From positions 1 through 64,000 of the forward strand of contig JAHAFI010000004.1 of the NCBI GenBank assembly GCA_018374355.1: a DNA stretch of 64,000 bases, read 5' to 3'. The position numbers and the translations under genes are program-made. This document shows positions 43,467 through 51,340 of the stretch, piece after piece; positions within the stretch are counted from its first letter, which is position 1; every line of letters begins with the position of its first letter. The notes under the pieces are model-generated. The model was given only the letters and a program-made list of their open reading frames with translations, made no database searches and was not told the DNA's origin. The stretch comes from Clostridiales bacterium. GTDB lineage: Bacteria; Bacillota; Clostridia; Lachnospirales; Lachnospiraceae.

Positions 43467-43949
43467 ATGACAGAAAAGATTAATAAAGAACCGAGGTTTC
43501 AAGGAGAAACCTCGGAGAAAAGTCATAAGAATATGAGCAAAATCCGAGGAAAAGATACAAGTATTGAGCTTGCTTTGCGTAAGGCATTATGGTCAAAAGG
43601 GTACAGGTATAGAAAAAACTATAAGAAACTCCCAGGATCTCCGGATATTGTCTTGACAAAATATCATATTGTTATCTTTTGCGACAGCGAATTTTTCCAT
43701 GGTAAGGATTGGGAAGTGTTAAAGCCGAGACTTGAAAAGGGAAAGAATCCTGAATACTGGATTGAAAAAATTCAGCGAAATATGGAACGTGATATTGAAA
43801 AGGACAAAATGCTATCTTTCTTGGGGTGGACAGTTATTCATTTTTGGGGAAAAGATATTTTGAAAAATACAGAAGAGTGTATTCGCGTTATAGAGGAAGC
43901 AATTTTTGAATCGAAACTTGAAGAAGCTGATTTAGATGAGGAGATTTAA
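43467..43949 (+). CDS. vsr: Very short patch repair endonuclease (Vsr)
   Basis: 160 aa, start at 43467 with AGAGG 6 nt before. Vsr nicks 5' of T in T:G mismatches that arise by deamination of 5-methylcytosine. The family blocks are present: RSHKNMSKIRGKDTSIELALRKALW-like (KSHKNMSKIRGKDTSIE), YRKNYKKLPGSPDIVLTKYHIVIFCDSEFFHGKDW with the catalytic Asp in SPDIV, and FLGWTVIHFWGKDI. It pairs functionally with the C5 methyltransferase at 45473. The endonuclease gene starts 3 bp after its stop. Confidence 0.93.
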   Translation: MTEKINKEPRFQGETSEKSHKNMSKIRGKDTSIELALRKALWSKGYRYRKNYKKLPGSPDIVLTKYHIVIFCDSEFFHGKDWEVLKPRLEKGKNPEYWIEKIQRNMERDIEKDKMLSFLGWTVIHFWGKDILKNTEECIRVIEEAIFESKLEEADLDEEI

Positions 43950-43952
43950 ACT

Positions 43953-45374
43953 ATGGATTATAGATTCGGATATGACGAAACGGATCCATTATCAATAGAA
44001 ACTTATGCAAAAAAATTGATAGGGAAAACCTTTGCAGATGTATGTAAGGATGATGATATACAAACTGCGATGGTAGTAAGAGAAACTTCAAATTATGAAG
44101 CAAGTCATGAGAATAAAAAAAGAAAAGGTGGATTAGGAGAACTGATTGAAGAAAGATATTTTCACTATCAGACCAATAATGATTCGCGCCCGGATTTTGA
44201 TAAAGCCGGTGTTGAGTTGAAAGTAACACCTTATAAAGCAAATAAGAACGGTACATTATCGGCAAAGGAACGTCTGATTATTACAATGATTGACTATTTT
44301 GCAGTTGTAAATGAAACATTTGAAAATAGCCATGTGTGGGCGAAGTCGCAGTTGATATTGTTGATATATTATTTGTATCAAAGTGAAATCGCAAATCGGT
44401 TGGATTATAAAATTAGTTATGTAAAACTATTTTCTCCACCGGAACAGGATTTGAAAATTATCAAACATGATTTTGATGTGATTGTAAATAAAATTAAAGC
44501 TGGAAAGGCACATGAATTGTCAGAAGGAGATACATTATACCTTGGTGCAGCACCTAAGGCAGCAACATCCGCTGACAGAAGAAAACAACCTTTTAACAAA
44601 GAATTGGCAAAACCAAGAGCATTTGCATTTAAGAATTCATATATGACATATGTGTTGAACAATTATATTATACCGGGGAAAAATACATATGAACCAATCG
44701 TTAAAGGAGCAGAGGATTCATTTGAAGATTATGTTGTAAATAAAATCCATGACTACTGTGATTACTCAGTGTCAGAGTTGTGTGAAGAATTTCAGATTGA
44801 GATTGCAAAAAAACCAAAGAATTTAGAAGCAATGCTGGCATATCGGATATTAGGAATTACTGGGAATCATGCAGAAGAGTTTGAAAAGGCGAATATTGTT
44901 GTAAAAACAATTCGTGTAGGGAAAAACAATAAAATTAAAGAAAGTATGTCTTTCCCGACGTTTAAATTTAAAGAGTTGGTTAAGGAAGAGTGGGAAGATT
45001 CAACATTTGGAAATTATTTAAGAGAAACTAGGTTTTTGTTTATAGTTTATAAATATGATAAAAAAGATGAACTGCGACTTAAAGGATGCCAGTTCTGGAA
45101 CATTCCATATGAAGATTTAGAACATGATGTAAGACTTGTTTGGCAGATGACACAGAAAATATTGCAAATTGGTTTGAACTGTTATGTGCATAATGGGAAA
45201 AATCATTGTAATCTTCCGGGGAGAAGTGACAATCCGGTATGTCATGTGAGACCGCACGGACAAAATGCAAAAGATACAGATGAACTTCCGGATGGAAGAC
45301 GGTATCCGAAACAATGTTTCTGGTTAAATAATAGTTATATTCTAAAGCAATTGAATAAGACTTTTTTAGAATAA
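43953..45374 (+). CDS. Type II restriction endonuclease, Sau3AI/MutH family
   Basis: 473 aa, the usual Sau3AI length, with two MutH-like halves. The catalytic centre is in the N-terminal half: GGLGELIEERYF (residues 59-70), then RPDFDKAGVELKVTPYK, giving Asp81 or Asp83, Glu88 and Lys90 for D-E-x-K chemistry. The C-terminal half (from about 240) has a similar fold start (FEDYVVNKIHDYCDYSVSELCEEF) without that triad. It ends in a conserved HNGKNHCNLPGRSDNPVCHVRPHG block. By family, it should cut GATC when the C is unmethylated; this is inference. Confidence 0.88.
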   Translation: MDYRFGYDETDPLSIETYAKKLIGKTFADVCKDDDIQTAMVVRETSNYEASHENKKRKGGLGELIEERYFHYQTNNDSRPDFDKAGVELKVTPYKANKNGTLSAKERLIITMIDYFAVVNETFENSHVWAKSQLILLIYYLYQSEIANRLDYKISYVKLFSPPEQDLKIIKHDFDVIVNKIKAGKAHELSEGDTLYLGAAPKAATSADRRKQPFNKELAKPRAFAFKNSYMTYVLNNYIIPGKNTYEPIVKGAEDSFEDYVVNKIHDYCDYSVSELCEEFQIEIAKKPKNLEAMLAYRILGITGNHAEEFEKANIVVKTIRVGKNNKIKESMSFPTFKFKELVKEEWEDSTFGNYLRETRFLFIVYKYDKKDELRLKGCQFWNIPYEDLEHDVRLVWQMTQKILQIGLNCYVHNGKNHCNLPGRSDNPVCHVRPHGQNAKDTDELPDGRRYPKQCFWLNNSYILKQLNKTFLE

Positions 45375-45434
45375 AATATGCTGAAATAAAAAAAGGATCT
45401 TTACAAAAATAATAAAATAGGATATTATATAAGG

Positions 45435-45446
45435 GAACGATCGTTC
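45435..45446. promoter_or_regulatory. GATC-centred palindrome before the methyltransferase (possible LexA box)
   Basis: GAACGATCGTTC, 12-bp palindrome, 27 nt before the methyltransferase start and just after TATTATATAAG. It matches the Firmicute LexA pattern GAAC-N4-GTTCG and also contains the presumed R-M target GATC. Either could control methyltransferase expression. Confidence 0.6.
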
Positions 45447-45472
45447 GCAAAAAATATATGAGGTGCTGTGAA

Positions 45473-46861
45473 ATGAAAAAGACAGTTTGTGAATTGTTTG
45501 CTGGAGTAGGTGGCTTTAGATGTGGACTTAATAAAATAGATTCTATAGAAAATAAAAAAGAAGAAAAATGGGATACAGTATGGTTTAGTCAATGGGAACC
45601 AGCAGAGAAGAACACACAATATGCACATGATTGTTATGTATATCGTTTTGGAACTTCATTAGATATCGACGGAAACGATACCACTAATTGCAATATAGAA
45701 GACGTAGATAAAAAGAAAATACCAGATTTTAATCTTTTGGTGGGTGGTTTCCCGTGTCAGGATTATTCTGTAGCATCATCGTTGGCAACATCGAAAGGTT
45801 TGGACGGGAAAAAAGGTATTTTATGGTGGTCAATCAGAGAAGTGTTGGAAGTCAAACAACCACCATTTGTATTGTTAGAAAATGTGGATAGATTGTTAAA
45901 ATCGCCAGCGAAACAAAGAGGTAGAGATTTTGGCGTTATTTTAGCGTGTTTTCGTGATGAGGGCTATACAGTAGAATGGCGAGTGATTAACGCTGCTGAA
46001 TATGGATATCAGCAGAGAAGGCGTAGAACATTTATTTTTGCATATAAAAATGATACTAAATATGAAAAAAGCATTAATGAAATAATAACATATAAAAGTG
46101 AATTAGAAATTGAAGATAAAAGAGTTGCAATGACAAAAGCATTACTTAAAGAAGGATTTTTTGCTGAAACATTTGCTGTACATCCGGTGGATGCTAAAAA
46201 GCTTCAAATTGAAGTGTTACCAGAAGGATTAGGAGAGCTTTCGGATTCTTTTAGTTTTGGTTTTGAAAATACTGGTATTATGAAAGAAGGAATTATTTAT
46301 ACTGTAAAAACAACACCAGATTATACTGGAAAACAGATTACGCTGGGAGATATTATGGAAACTGGAGATGTAGAAGAACAGTATTTTATCCCAGAAGAAA
46401 AATTATATTATACCAATCCAGAAGTATCTCATAGTGATGAAACACTGGGGCGGTTGCCAAAAGAAAAAAGACAGACTTGGCAATACATTAAAGGTGCAAA
46501 AAAGCTTCCGAGAAAAGCAGGTAATGGACACGAATATATTTTTTCAGAAGGTCCGATTGCAATGATTGATGCATATGATAAACCAGCAAGAACAATGCTT
46601 ACATCGGAAGGTAGTTTTAGCAGGACAACACATATTGTAAAAGATAAAAAGAGCGGGAGAATAAGATTATTAACAGCTACAGAGGCAGAGAGAATTCAGG
46701 GATTCCCGACAAATCATACGAAATATTGTTTGGTCAATGGTGAAACGGTAGAAATGCCTGTTAATAAACGAAGATTTATGATGGGCAATGCTTTAGTTGT
46801 TAATCTTATTGGGAAAATGGAAGAACGGCTAGCAGATATATTTGACAATGAGCCAGAATAA
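45473..46861 (+). CDS. DNA (cytosine-5-)-methyltransferase
   Basis: 462 aa, start at 45473 with GAGGTG 7 nt before. The motifs are in order: I TVCELFAGVGGFRCGL, IV GGFPCQDYSVASS with the catalytic Cys, VI FVLLENVDRLLKSP, VIII AAEYGYQQRRRRTFIFAY, target-recognition region about 200-360, IX-X LLTATEAERIQGFPTNHT and MGNALVVNLIGKM. It would methylate the C in the site cut by the neighbouring Sau3AI-like enzyme (GATC by family). It follows the nuclease by 98 bp with its own upstream palindrome, so it can be made separately. Confidence 0.93.
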   Translation: MKKTVCELFAGVGGFRCGLNKIDSIENKKEEKWDTVWFSQWEPAEKNTQYAHDCYVYRFGTSLDIDGNDTTNCNIEDVDKKKIPDFNLLVGGFPCQDYSVASSLATSKGLDGKKGILWWSIREVLEVKQPPFVLLENVDRLLKSPAKQRGRDFGVILACFRDEGYTVEWRVINAAEYGYQQRRRRTFIFAYKNDTKYEKSINEIITYKSELEIEDKRVAMTKALLKEGFFAETFAVHPVDAKKLQIEVLPEGLGELSDSFSFGFENTGIMKEGIIYTVKTTPDYTGKQITLGDIMETGDVEEQYFIPEEKLYYTNPEVSHSDETLGRLPKEKRQTWQYIKGAKKLPRKAGNGHEYIFSEGPIAMIDAYDKPARTMLTSEGSFSRTTHIVKDKKSGRIRLLTATEAERIQGFPTNHTKYCLVNGETVEMPVNKRRFMMGNALVVNLIGKMEERLADIFDNEPE

Positions 46862-46935
46862 AACTATTACACCAAGCGTCACAGAATAACATTAGGCGGC
46901 AGGGATTAACCTGTCGCCTAAAATTTTGCAAATAT

Positions 46936-47349
46936 TTATTTGCCGGTACTTCCGAAAGCGCCGATACCCCGCTGATCACTGAGCACGAATGTAAAATCGG
47001 CAAAAATCACAGGCAGAATGACAAGTTGTCCGATTCGGGAATTTTTCGGAATCTTGATTTTTTCATTTCCTGTGTTAGTTAGAATCGCATGGATTTCACC
47101 CCGGTATCCGGAATCAATGGGTGGCAATTCGCAAGTGAGCCCTCGAGCTGCAGTATTGCTTCTTGGAAAGATGAAACCAGCAAAACCATCAGGAAGTTCT
47201 ATTCCGAATCCTAAAGGTACGGATACCGTTTCTCCGGGAAGAATTATGTAATCATCTGGTAGATAGACATCAGCTCCAGCATCGTTATAATGTGCCCTTG
47301 TAGGAAGATGCTCTGGCTGAATGCCATAATCAATCAATTTAATCTTCAA
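46936..47349 (-). CDS. dut: dUTP diphosphatase
   Basis: 137 aa from a TTG start at 47349 (AGGAGG 8 nt before); an upstream frame adds unrelated residues. Trimeric dUTPase motifs: 1 ANDAGADVYLPDD-like (YNDAGADVY), 2 PRSNTAARGL, 3 GVIDSGYRGEIHAIL-like (PPIDSGYRGEIHAIL), 4 RIGQLVILPV, 5 RGIGAFGSTGK at the C-terminus. It hydrolyses dUTP to dUMP, feeding ThyX and keeping uracil out of DNA. Its start overlaps the end of thyX by 11 bp; last gene of the mobilization operon. Confidence 0.95.
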   Translation of the reverse strand: MKIKLIDYGIQPEHLPTRAHYNDAGADVYLPDDYIILPGETVSVPLGFGIELPDGFAGFIFPRSNTAARGLTCELPPIDSGYRGEIHAILTNTGNEKIKIPKNSRIGQLVILPVIFADFTFVLSDQRGIGAFGSTGK

Positions 47350-48112
47350 TACACGAACCTCCTGAGAGAAAAGGATAATCTGTATGTAGAATTTCTCCTG
47401 GCAGCAGAATCTTATCAATAGGAAGTCCACAACTCATTTTGCCTTCAAGGCAGTATAATCTCTGACAGAAAGGACCGGCCAATCTCGGATCAAAAAGTGC
47501 AGGACTAAGTTCATATAAATTCTGCCAGATATACAACATGACGATTCTCATTTCATCGGTATTTCTTCGGCAGGTGCGCTGTCCAATCATGTGCTTCCAC
47601 TGATACGGTGTTGCGCTGATGATGAGGATATTTCTGAGTCCCTGTGGTGTTACATATCCTGCAGAGTCGTGATGAATCCCCATTTCACAAAGCTGTTGAT
47701 AGCAGTGCAAATCAGATTGACAGCTTTTAAGATAAAGTTCCTGAAGTTCCGGAGCGGCAGCCATGATTTCATACGGAATTACAAAATCTGCCATATCAGA
47801 ATAATTGCTATATTGCAGAGATGAACTCATGAACTTTACTTCATTTTGATGTCTTGTAATCTGAGAGAGAAATCTCCGGCTGGCACCAACGATGGCAGCG
47901 GTAATTACCGTAAATTTCTGTACCGTTGGATGTGGAAGCGATGCGATATTCTCTAATGTTTTCTGAGTGTAAGACTGATTATATAATGCAACTAATTCAT
48001 CCATTGAATGGATATTGTGTCCGCGTTGGGTAAGCCTTGCGGCAAAGACCATATTTTTTTCTGCGTCCTGAAGCGCATTGCAGTTCAGGATCTTTGTTTC
48101 GATTTTATTCAT
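47339..48112 (-). CDS. thyX: FAD-dependent thymidylate synthase ThyX family
   Basis: 257 aa. Makes dTMP from dUMP with FAD and methylenetetrahydrofolate. The signature region reads SQITRHQNEVKFMSSSLQYSNYSD: arginine, histidine and the serine at the expected place are kept, but the third residue of RHR is Gln. The C-terminal substrate block is QRTCRRNTDEMRIVMLYIW (usually R-x3-Q-x2-E). These changes are like some phage relatives, but activity is not certain. It overlaps the MazG-like gene by 8 bp and dut by 11 bp. Confidence 0.82.
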   Translation of the reverse strand: MNKIETKILNCNALQDAEKNMVFAARLTQRGHNIHSMDELVALYNQSYTQKTLENIASLPHPTVQKFTVITAAIVGASRRFLSQITRHQNEVKFMSSSLQYSNYSDMADFVIPYEIMAAAPELQELYLKSCQSDLHCYQQLCEMGIHHDSAGYVTPQGLRNILIISATPYQWKHMIGQRTCRRNTDEMRIVMLYIWQNLYELSPALFDPRLAGPFCQRLYCLEGKMSCGLPIDKILLPGEILHTDYPFLSGGSCIED

Positions 48113-48425
48113 TTGTTAAATTCTCCTTTACGATTGCTTTTAGTAAAATTAAATAGTTTAGAGTGTCAGTGATTTTTTCATCCCATTTTTTGAGCGGGAA
48201 TGTCTTGTTATCGGAGTAGCACATGTCATAGATTGATACGATATGTTTCGACATCATTCCGGCAAGTGCCTGTTCCGGGGAACATTCCTGTAAAGATGCG
48301 GCAGTCTTAAAAGCACTGAGCCGATCAGGATTGTTTCCGGTGTATTCTTTCTTTTTGTTATGCAGTGTGTCCGAGCAGTGTTTGATTTGCTGCTCAAAGA
48401 CAAGTTCAAATTCTGCCTGTGTCAT
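48105..48425 (-). CDS. MazG-like / nucleotide-modification-associated small protein
   Basis: 106 aa, all helical. Pattern: FEQQIKHCSDTLHNKKKEYTGNNPDRLSAFKTAASLQECSPEQALAGMMSKHIVSIYDMC then KKWDEKITDTLNYLILLKAIV. The E/K-E and D-T-L-N-Y-L spacing is like all-alpha NTP pyrophosphatases and the DUF1599 group common in phages. It may act on nucleotides together with ThyX and dUTPase. Its ATG overlaps the relaxase stop by 4 bp. Confidence 0.65.
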   Translation of the reverse strand: MTQAEFELVFEQQIKHCSDTLHNKKKEYTGNNPDRLSAFKTAASLQECSPEQALAGMMSKHIVSIYDMCYSDNKTFPLKKWDEKITDTLNYLILLKAIVKENLTNE

Positions 48426-50041
48426 AGGCTGGTCTCCTTTCGTGAATGTTGATATTTTTGAGTGTCTTTTACGTCTGATAGTTTGCTTTCGGTATAATCC
48501 ATATGAAAGATACTGTTCACATTGGAAGTGACAATATCGAATTCTTTGACAGATTTTTTCCGCTGAGCAACGATTGATTTTTGTTTTTCCAATTCTTCTT
48601 GTAGTGTACTTTTCTTTTGATTTAACGATTTCATAGAAAGCATTTTCCCATCAGGATAGAATTCTTTGAGCCAATCACGCGCTTCTTCATAAGCGGATAG
48701 TTCAGAAGAATGTGCCTGGCGGAATGTCTTTTTATTCTTTGCTTTTACAAATTCGGAAAAGCACTTTTTAGAAGAATGATATTGTCCGGTGAAATGAATC
48801 TGTTTATTCAGGGTGTCCATTTCAGAAGAGAGTGCCAGGAGCTTTTCATGTTCAGAAGATAGTTTCTGTTTGGCAGTCTCATAGTGTTTCAGGAGTTCTT
48901 CCTGCGTATCGTATCCCTGATCTTGTACAAAAATTAGAGTATTTGCCATTTGCTGTAGGTTGGATATTTTCACTTTTCGTGCATAGGCTTCATTTTGCAT
49001 AGCCTTTACATTGGACTGTAGATCCGTTACAAGTCTCAGTTCTGATTTGATATAGAAGATGACATAAGGATCTTTGCGATAATCCAGATTGGAAGTTTGT
49101 GTTTTCCCGTAGTTGGTAAATAGCTGTTCCAGATATTCTTTACCATAATTTGCACCGAGAGATTTCTCCGTTATCCTGCGGAATCTATCTGGATGAAGAT
49201 AGCGATATGTACCTCTTTGCTGAATGACTGAAATATTGTATTTATCCAAAAGCTGAGACTGGAAATCTTCAAAATCTTTTGAGATTCGTGCACATTCATC
49301 AATAGCATCTCGTAAATACTGCTTCTGTGTCTGGAATGTGGTTTGGACTGGCTGCAGTCCATCGGAAATGATTTCCTGATTGAGCTTGTCCAGTTTTTCT
49401 TGTCCGTGAGTCTTTACCCAATATTCTTCTTTTGTCATTTTTTCCGGAGCCGGAGAGAAGAGGTCGATTTGATGAAGCCCTTCTTTTTCACACATTTCCA
49501 TAACTTCTTTTTGAAGATGCCTCAAAAATTTGGTTGTGGAGCGATGTTTATAACCGGCAGATTCTTCATGTGGTTTGTCCATATAGTAGGCGCGTTCTAC
49601 TGCAAACTTGCGTACACTGTTGATGACAATATGAGTATGAATATTCCCAGAATTATTATGTCCGTCTGTATGAGTGACGATAAGTGCCTGATAACCGGGA
49701 AAGTTCTTTTTGGCAAATTCTAAACATAGTTCTTGCGCTCGTTCTCCAGTCAATCCACATTCTGTTGCATCGGCAGGATCGAAACTGATGATATAATGGT
49801 GACTTTTAATATCATTCCGCTTTTTGTTTTTATGAAAAAATGCATTCGTCTTTTTGCACTCTGTGTCAAAAAACATGGCATCACAATTTAAACCATCCAT
49901 ATAAAATTCATCCCGAAGCTGTTTTCTGCCTTGTTCATCTAAGATAGGAAGATTCGTTTTTTCGTCATGCTGAAAAAGCAAATAATCTAAAGCATCGGAA
50001 TAATTTGCGTTCCGACTTTTAATGTGTTTTATGATTGCCAT
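48422..50041 (-). CDS. Relaxase/mobilization nuclease (MobA/VirD2-like, MOBP-type)
   Basis: 539 aa, start at 50041 (AGGTGA before it; a longer frame adds unrelated residues). It nicks oriT and pilots the strand. Candidate catalytic Tyr in NANYSDALDYLL (14 or 20), motif II HHYIISFDPAD (81-91), and the metal-binding HUH motif GNIHTHIVINS (132-142). A long coiled-coil C-terminal half (about 290-520) follows. It overlaps mobC by 23 bp upstream and the MazG-like gene by 4 bp downstream. No coupling protein is seen in the element. Confidence 0.9.
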   Translation of the reverse strand: MAIIKHIKSRNANYSDALDYLLFQHDEKTNLPILDEQGRKQLRDEFYMDGLNCDAMFFDTECKKTNAFFHKNKKRNDIKSHHYIISFDPADATECGLTGERAQELCLEFAKKNFPGYQALIVTHTDGHNNSGNIHTHIVINSVRKFAVERAYYMDKPHEESAGYKHRSTTKFLRHLQKEVMEMCEKEGLHQIDLFSPAPEKMTKEEYWVKTHGQEKLDKLNQEIISDGLQPVQTTFQTQKQYLRDAIDECARISKDFEDFQSQLLDKYNISVIQQRGTYRYLHPDRFRRITEKSLGANYGKEYLEQLFTNYGKTQTSNLDYRKDPYVIFYIKSELRLVTDLQSNVKAMQNEAYARKVKISNLQQMANTLIFVQDQGYDTQEELLKHYETAKQKLSSEHEKLLALSSEMDTLNKQIHFTGQYHSSKKCFSEFVKAKNKKTFRQAHSSELSAYEEARDWLKEFYPDGKMLSMKSLNQKKSTLQEELEKQKSIVAQRKKSVKEFDIVTSNVNSIFHMDYTESKLSDVKDTQKYQHSRKETSL

Positions 50042-50405
50042 TGAAATCACCTGCCATTCGTGATACCTCTTTTCGTAGTGCAAACAAATCAGAAATGCAC
50101 TGATGAATTTCATCTTCCATAGCTAGAGAACGATTTCCGCCAGTATTGAAATATTTTGCAATCTGATTTAAGTTTGAACCGATTTTTCCATATTCATGAA
50201 CCAGCTTGCGAAGTATTTCTATATCAGCAACAACTTCAATCCGGTTTTGGATTTGCTTTTCGGAAAGCAATTTTCGTAAATATTCGGAACGAGAAATTCC
50301 CAACAGTGCGCTGGCCTGATCCAGTAGATTCAGTTCAATATCTGATAAACGCACAGCAACAAAATGTGGATGGCGAAGTTCTTTTTCCTTTTTCTTGTTA
50401 TTCAT
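50019..50405 (-). CDS. MobC-like relaxosome accessory protein
   Basis: 128 aa. The N-terminus RHPHFVAVRLSDIELNLLDQASALLGISRSEYLRKLL is a ribbon-helix-helix/MobC fold. The middle HEYGKIGSNLNQIAKYFNTGGN carries the MobC signature G-x-N-L-N-Q-I-A. It would bind oriT next to its start and help the relaxase. First gene of the leftward operon. Confidence 0.88.
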   Translation of the reverse strand: MNNKKKEKELRHPHFVAVRLSDIELNLLDQASALLGISRSEYLRKLLSEKQIQNRIEVVADIEILRKLVHEYGKIGSNLNQIAKYFNTGGNRSLAMEDEIHQCISDLFALRKEVSRMAGDFNGNHKTH

Positions 50406-50431
50406 AGTCCTCCTTTTCTTGGATATTCCTC

Positions 50432-50628
50432 ATTACGAAGTAATGTCACCAACTCAAAATCGGCTGTCCCTTCCGAGATTGATGTTGGTGCTGCGACCAC
50501 CTTTAGGGTGGAGCTAATAGATGTAAACTGCGTTTACATTCGAGGGTATGGGGAAAGCGAAATCCCCATCAAGATAGAAACCCGTAGTGAAACCATTTGC
50601 CAAAAAGGCAAAGTTGTTTAACACGGGT
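50432..50628. other. Candidate oriT: array of hairpins upstream of mobC
   Basis: Inverted repeats in under 200 bp: 50432-50446 (CATTAC/GTAATG), 50448-50491 (CACCAAC/GTTGGTG), 50498-50512 (CCACC/GGTGG), 50521-50539 (ATGTAAAC/GTTTACAT), 50548-50569 (ATGGGGA/TCCCCAT), 50580-50628 (ACCCGT/ACGGGT enclosing TTTGCC/GGCAAA). Position next to mobC-relaxase supports oriT; the nick site is not identified. Confidence 0.65.
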
Positions 50629-50739
50629 GGATCTTGCTCTTGAAAATACAGAACCCCTTCACTAATAGAAATGGAGAGAGGGCAAAATACAACATGAGAA
50701 GAAAAAAATGTGATTATGGTACAAAAAAGAATTCACTGC

Positions 50740-50745
50740 TATAAT
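50740..50745 (+). promoter_or_regulatory. Extended -10 promoter of the MmcQ/YjbR gene
   Basis: TGCTATAAT, 70 nt before the ATG; the -35 is poor. Confidence 0.5.
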
Positions 50746-50815
50746 TAAGATGTGTTTTGAAACAGCATTTCTCAAAGAGAAAATATAGATATAGATAAGG
50801 CAGGAAAATCTTGTA

Positions 50816-51175
50816 ATGGAGCGAAAAGATATTTTTGAATGGGTATTGAATGAATTTGGAACGGAACCAGACTATCCGTGGAATGATTGGAATGCAGTAT
50901 TCCGGCATAAAGACAACCGGAAGTGGTACGGGCTTGTTATGGAAATTCCAGAAACTAAGTTAGGGTTGGATGGTCCAAGAATTGTAGATGTACTGAATGT
51001 GAAGTGTGATCCATTCCTCATAGGTACACTGAGACAGAAAGCCGGATATTTTCCGGCATATCACATGAATAAAGAACAATGGATTAGTATTCTATTAGAT
51101 GGAAGTGTAGCAGACGAGGAAATAAAAAATCTGATTTCTATGAGTTATGAATTAACAAAGAAGAAGACTGTGTAG
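50816..51175 (+). CDS. MmcQ/YjbR family protein
   Basis: 119 aa. MmcQ/YjbR fold, CyaY-like: MERKDIFEWVLNEFGTEPDYPWNDWNAVFRHKDNRKWYGLVMEIP, then LNVKCDPFLIGTLRQKAGYFPAYHMNKEQWISILLDG. These proteins are often annotated as DNA-binding, but their job is not established. Stand-alone between the candidate oriT and the ATPase pair. Confidence 0.85.
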   Translation: MERKDIFEWVLNEFGTEPDYPWNDWNAVFRHKDNRKWYGLVMEIPETKLGLDGPRIVDVLNVKCDPFLIGTLRQKAGYFPAYHMNKEQWISILLDGSVADEEIKNLISMSYELTKKKTV

Positions 51176-51290
51176 AAAAATGATCATTATCATTTTGGAG
51201 TGGATAATCAGATAGATGAAGTGATAACACGTATATAATAATGATATATGGGTATAATACCCTAGTAATATCTAAATTAGAACATTTTTA

Positions 51291-51319
51291 TTGTTTTAAT
51301 CTCTACAAAGTGCTATGAT
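51291..51319 (+). promoter_or_regulatory. Promoter of the ATPase/TOPRIM pair
   Basis: TTGTTT (51291-51296), 17-nt spacer, TATGAT (51314-51319), 22 nt before the start codon. Confidence 0.65.
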
Positions 51320-51340
51320 AGGGGTAGGAGGTGAGAAGTG

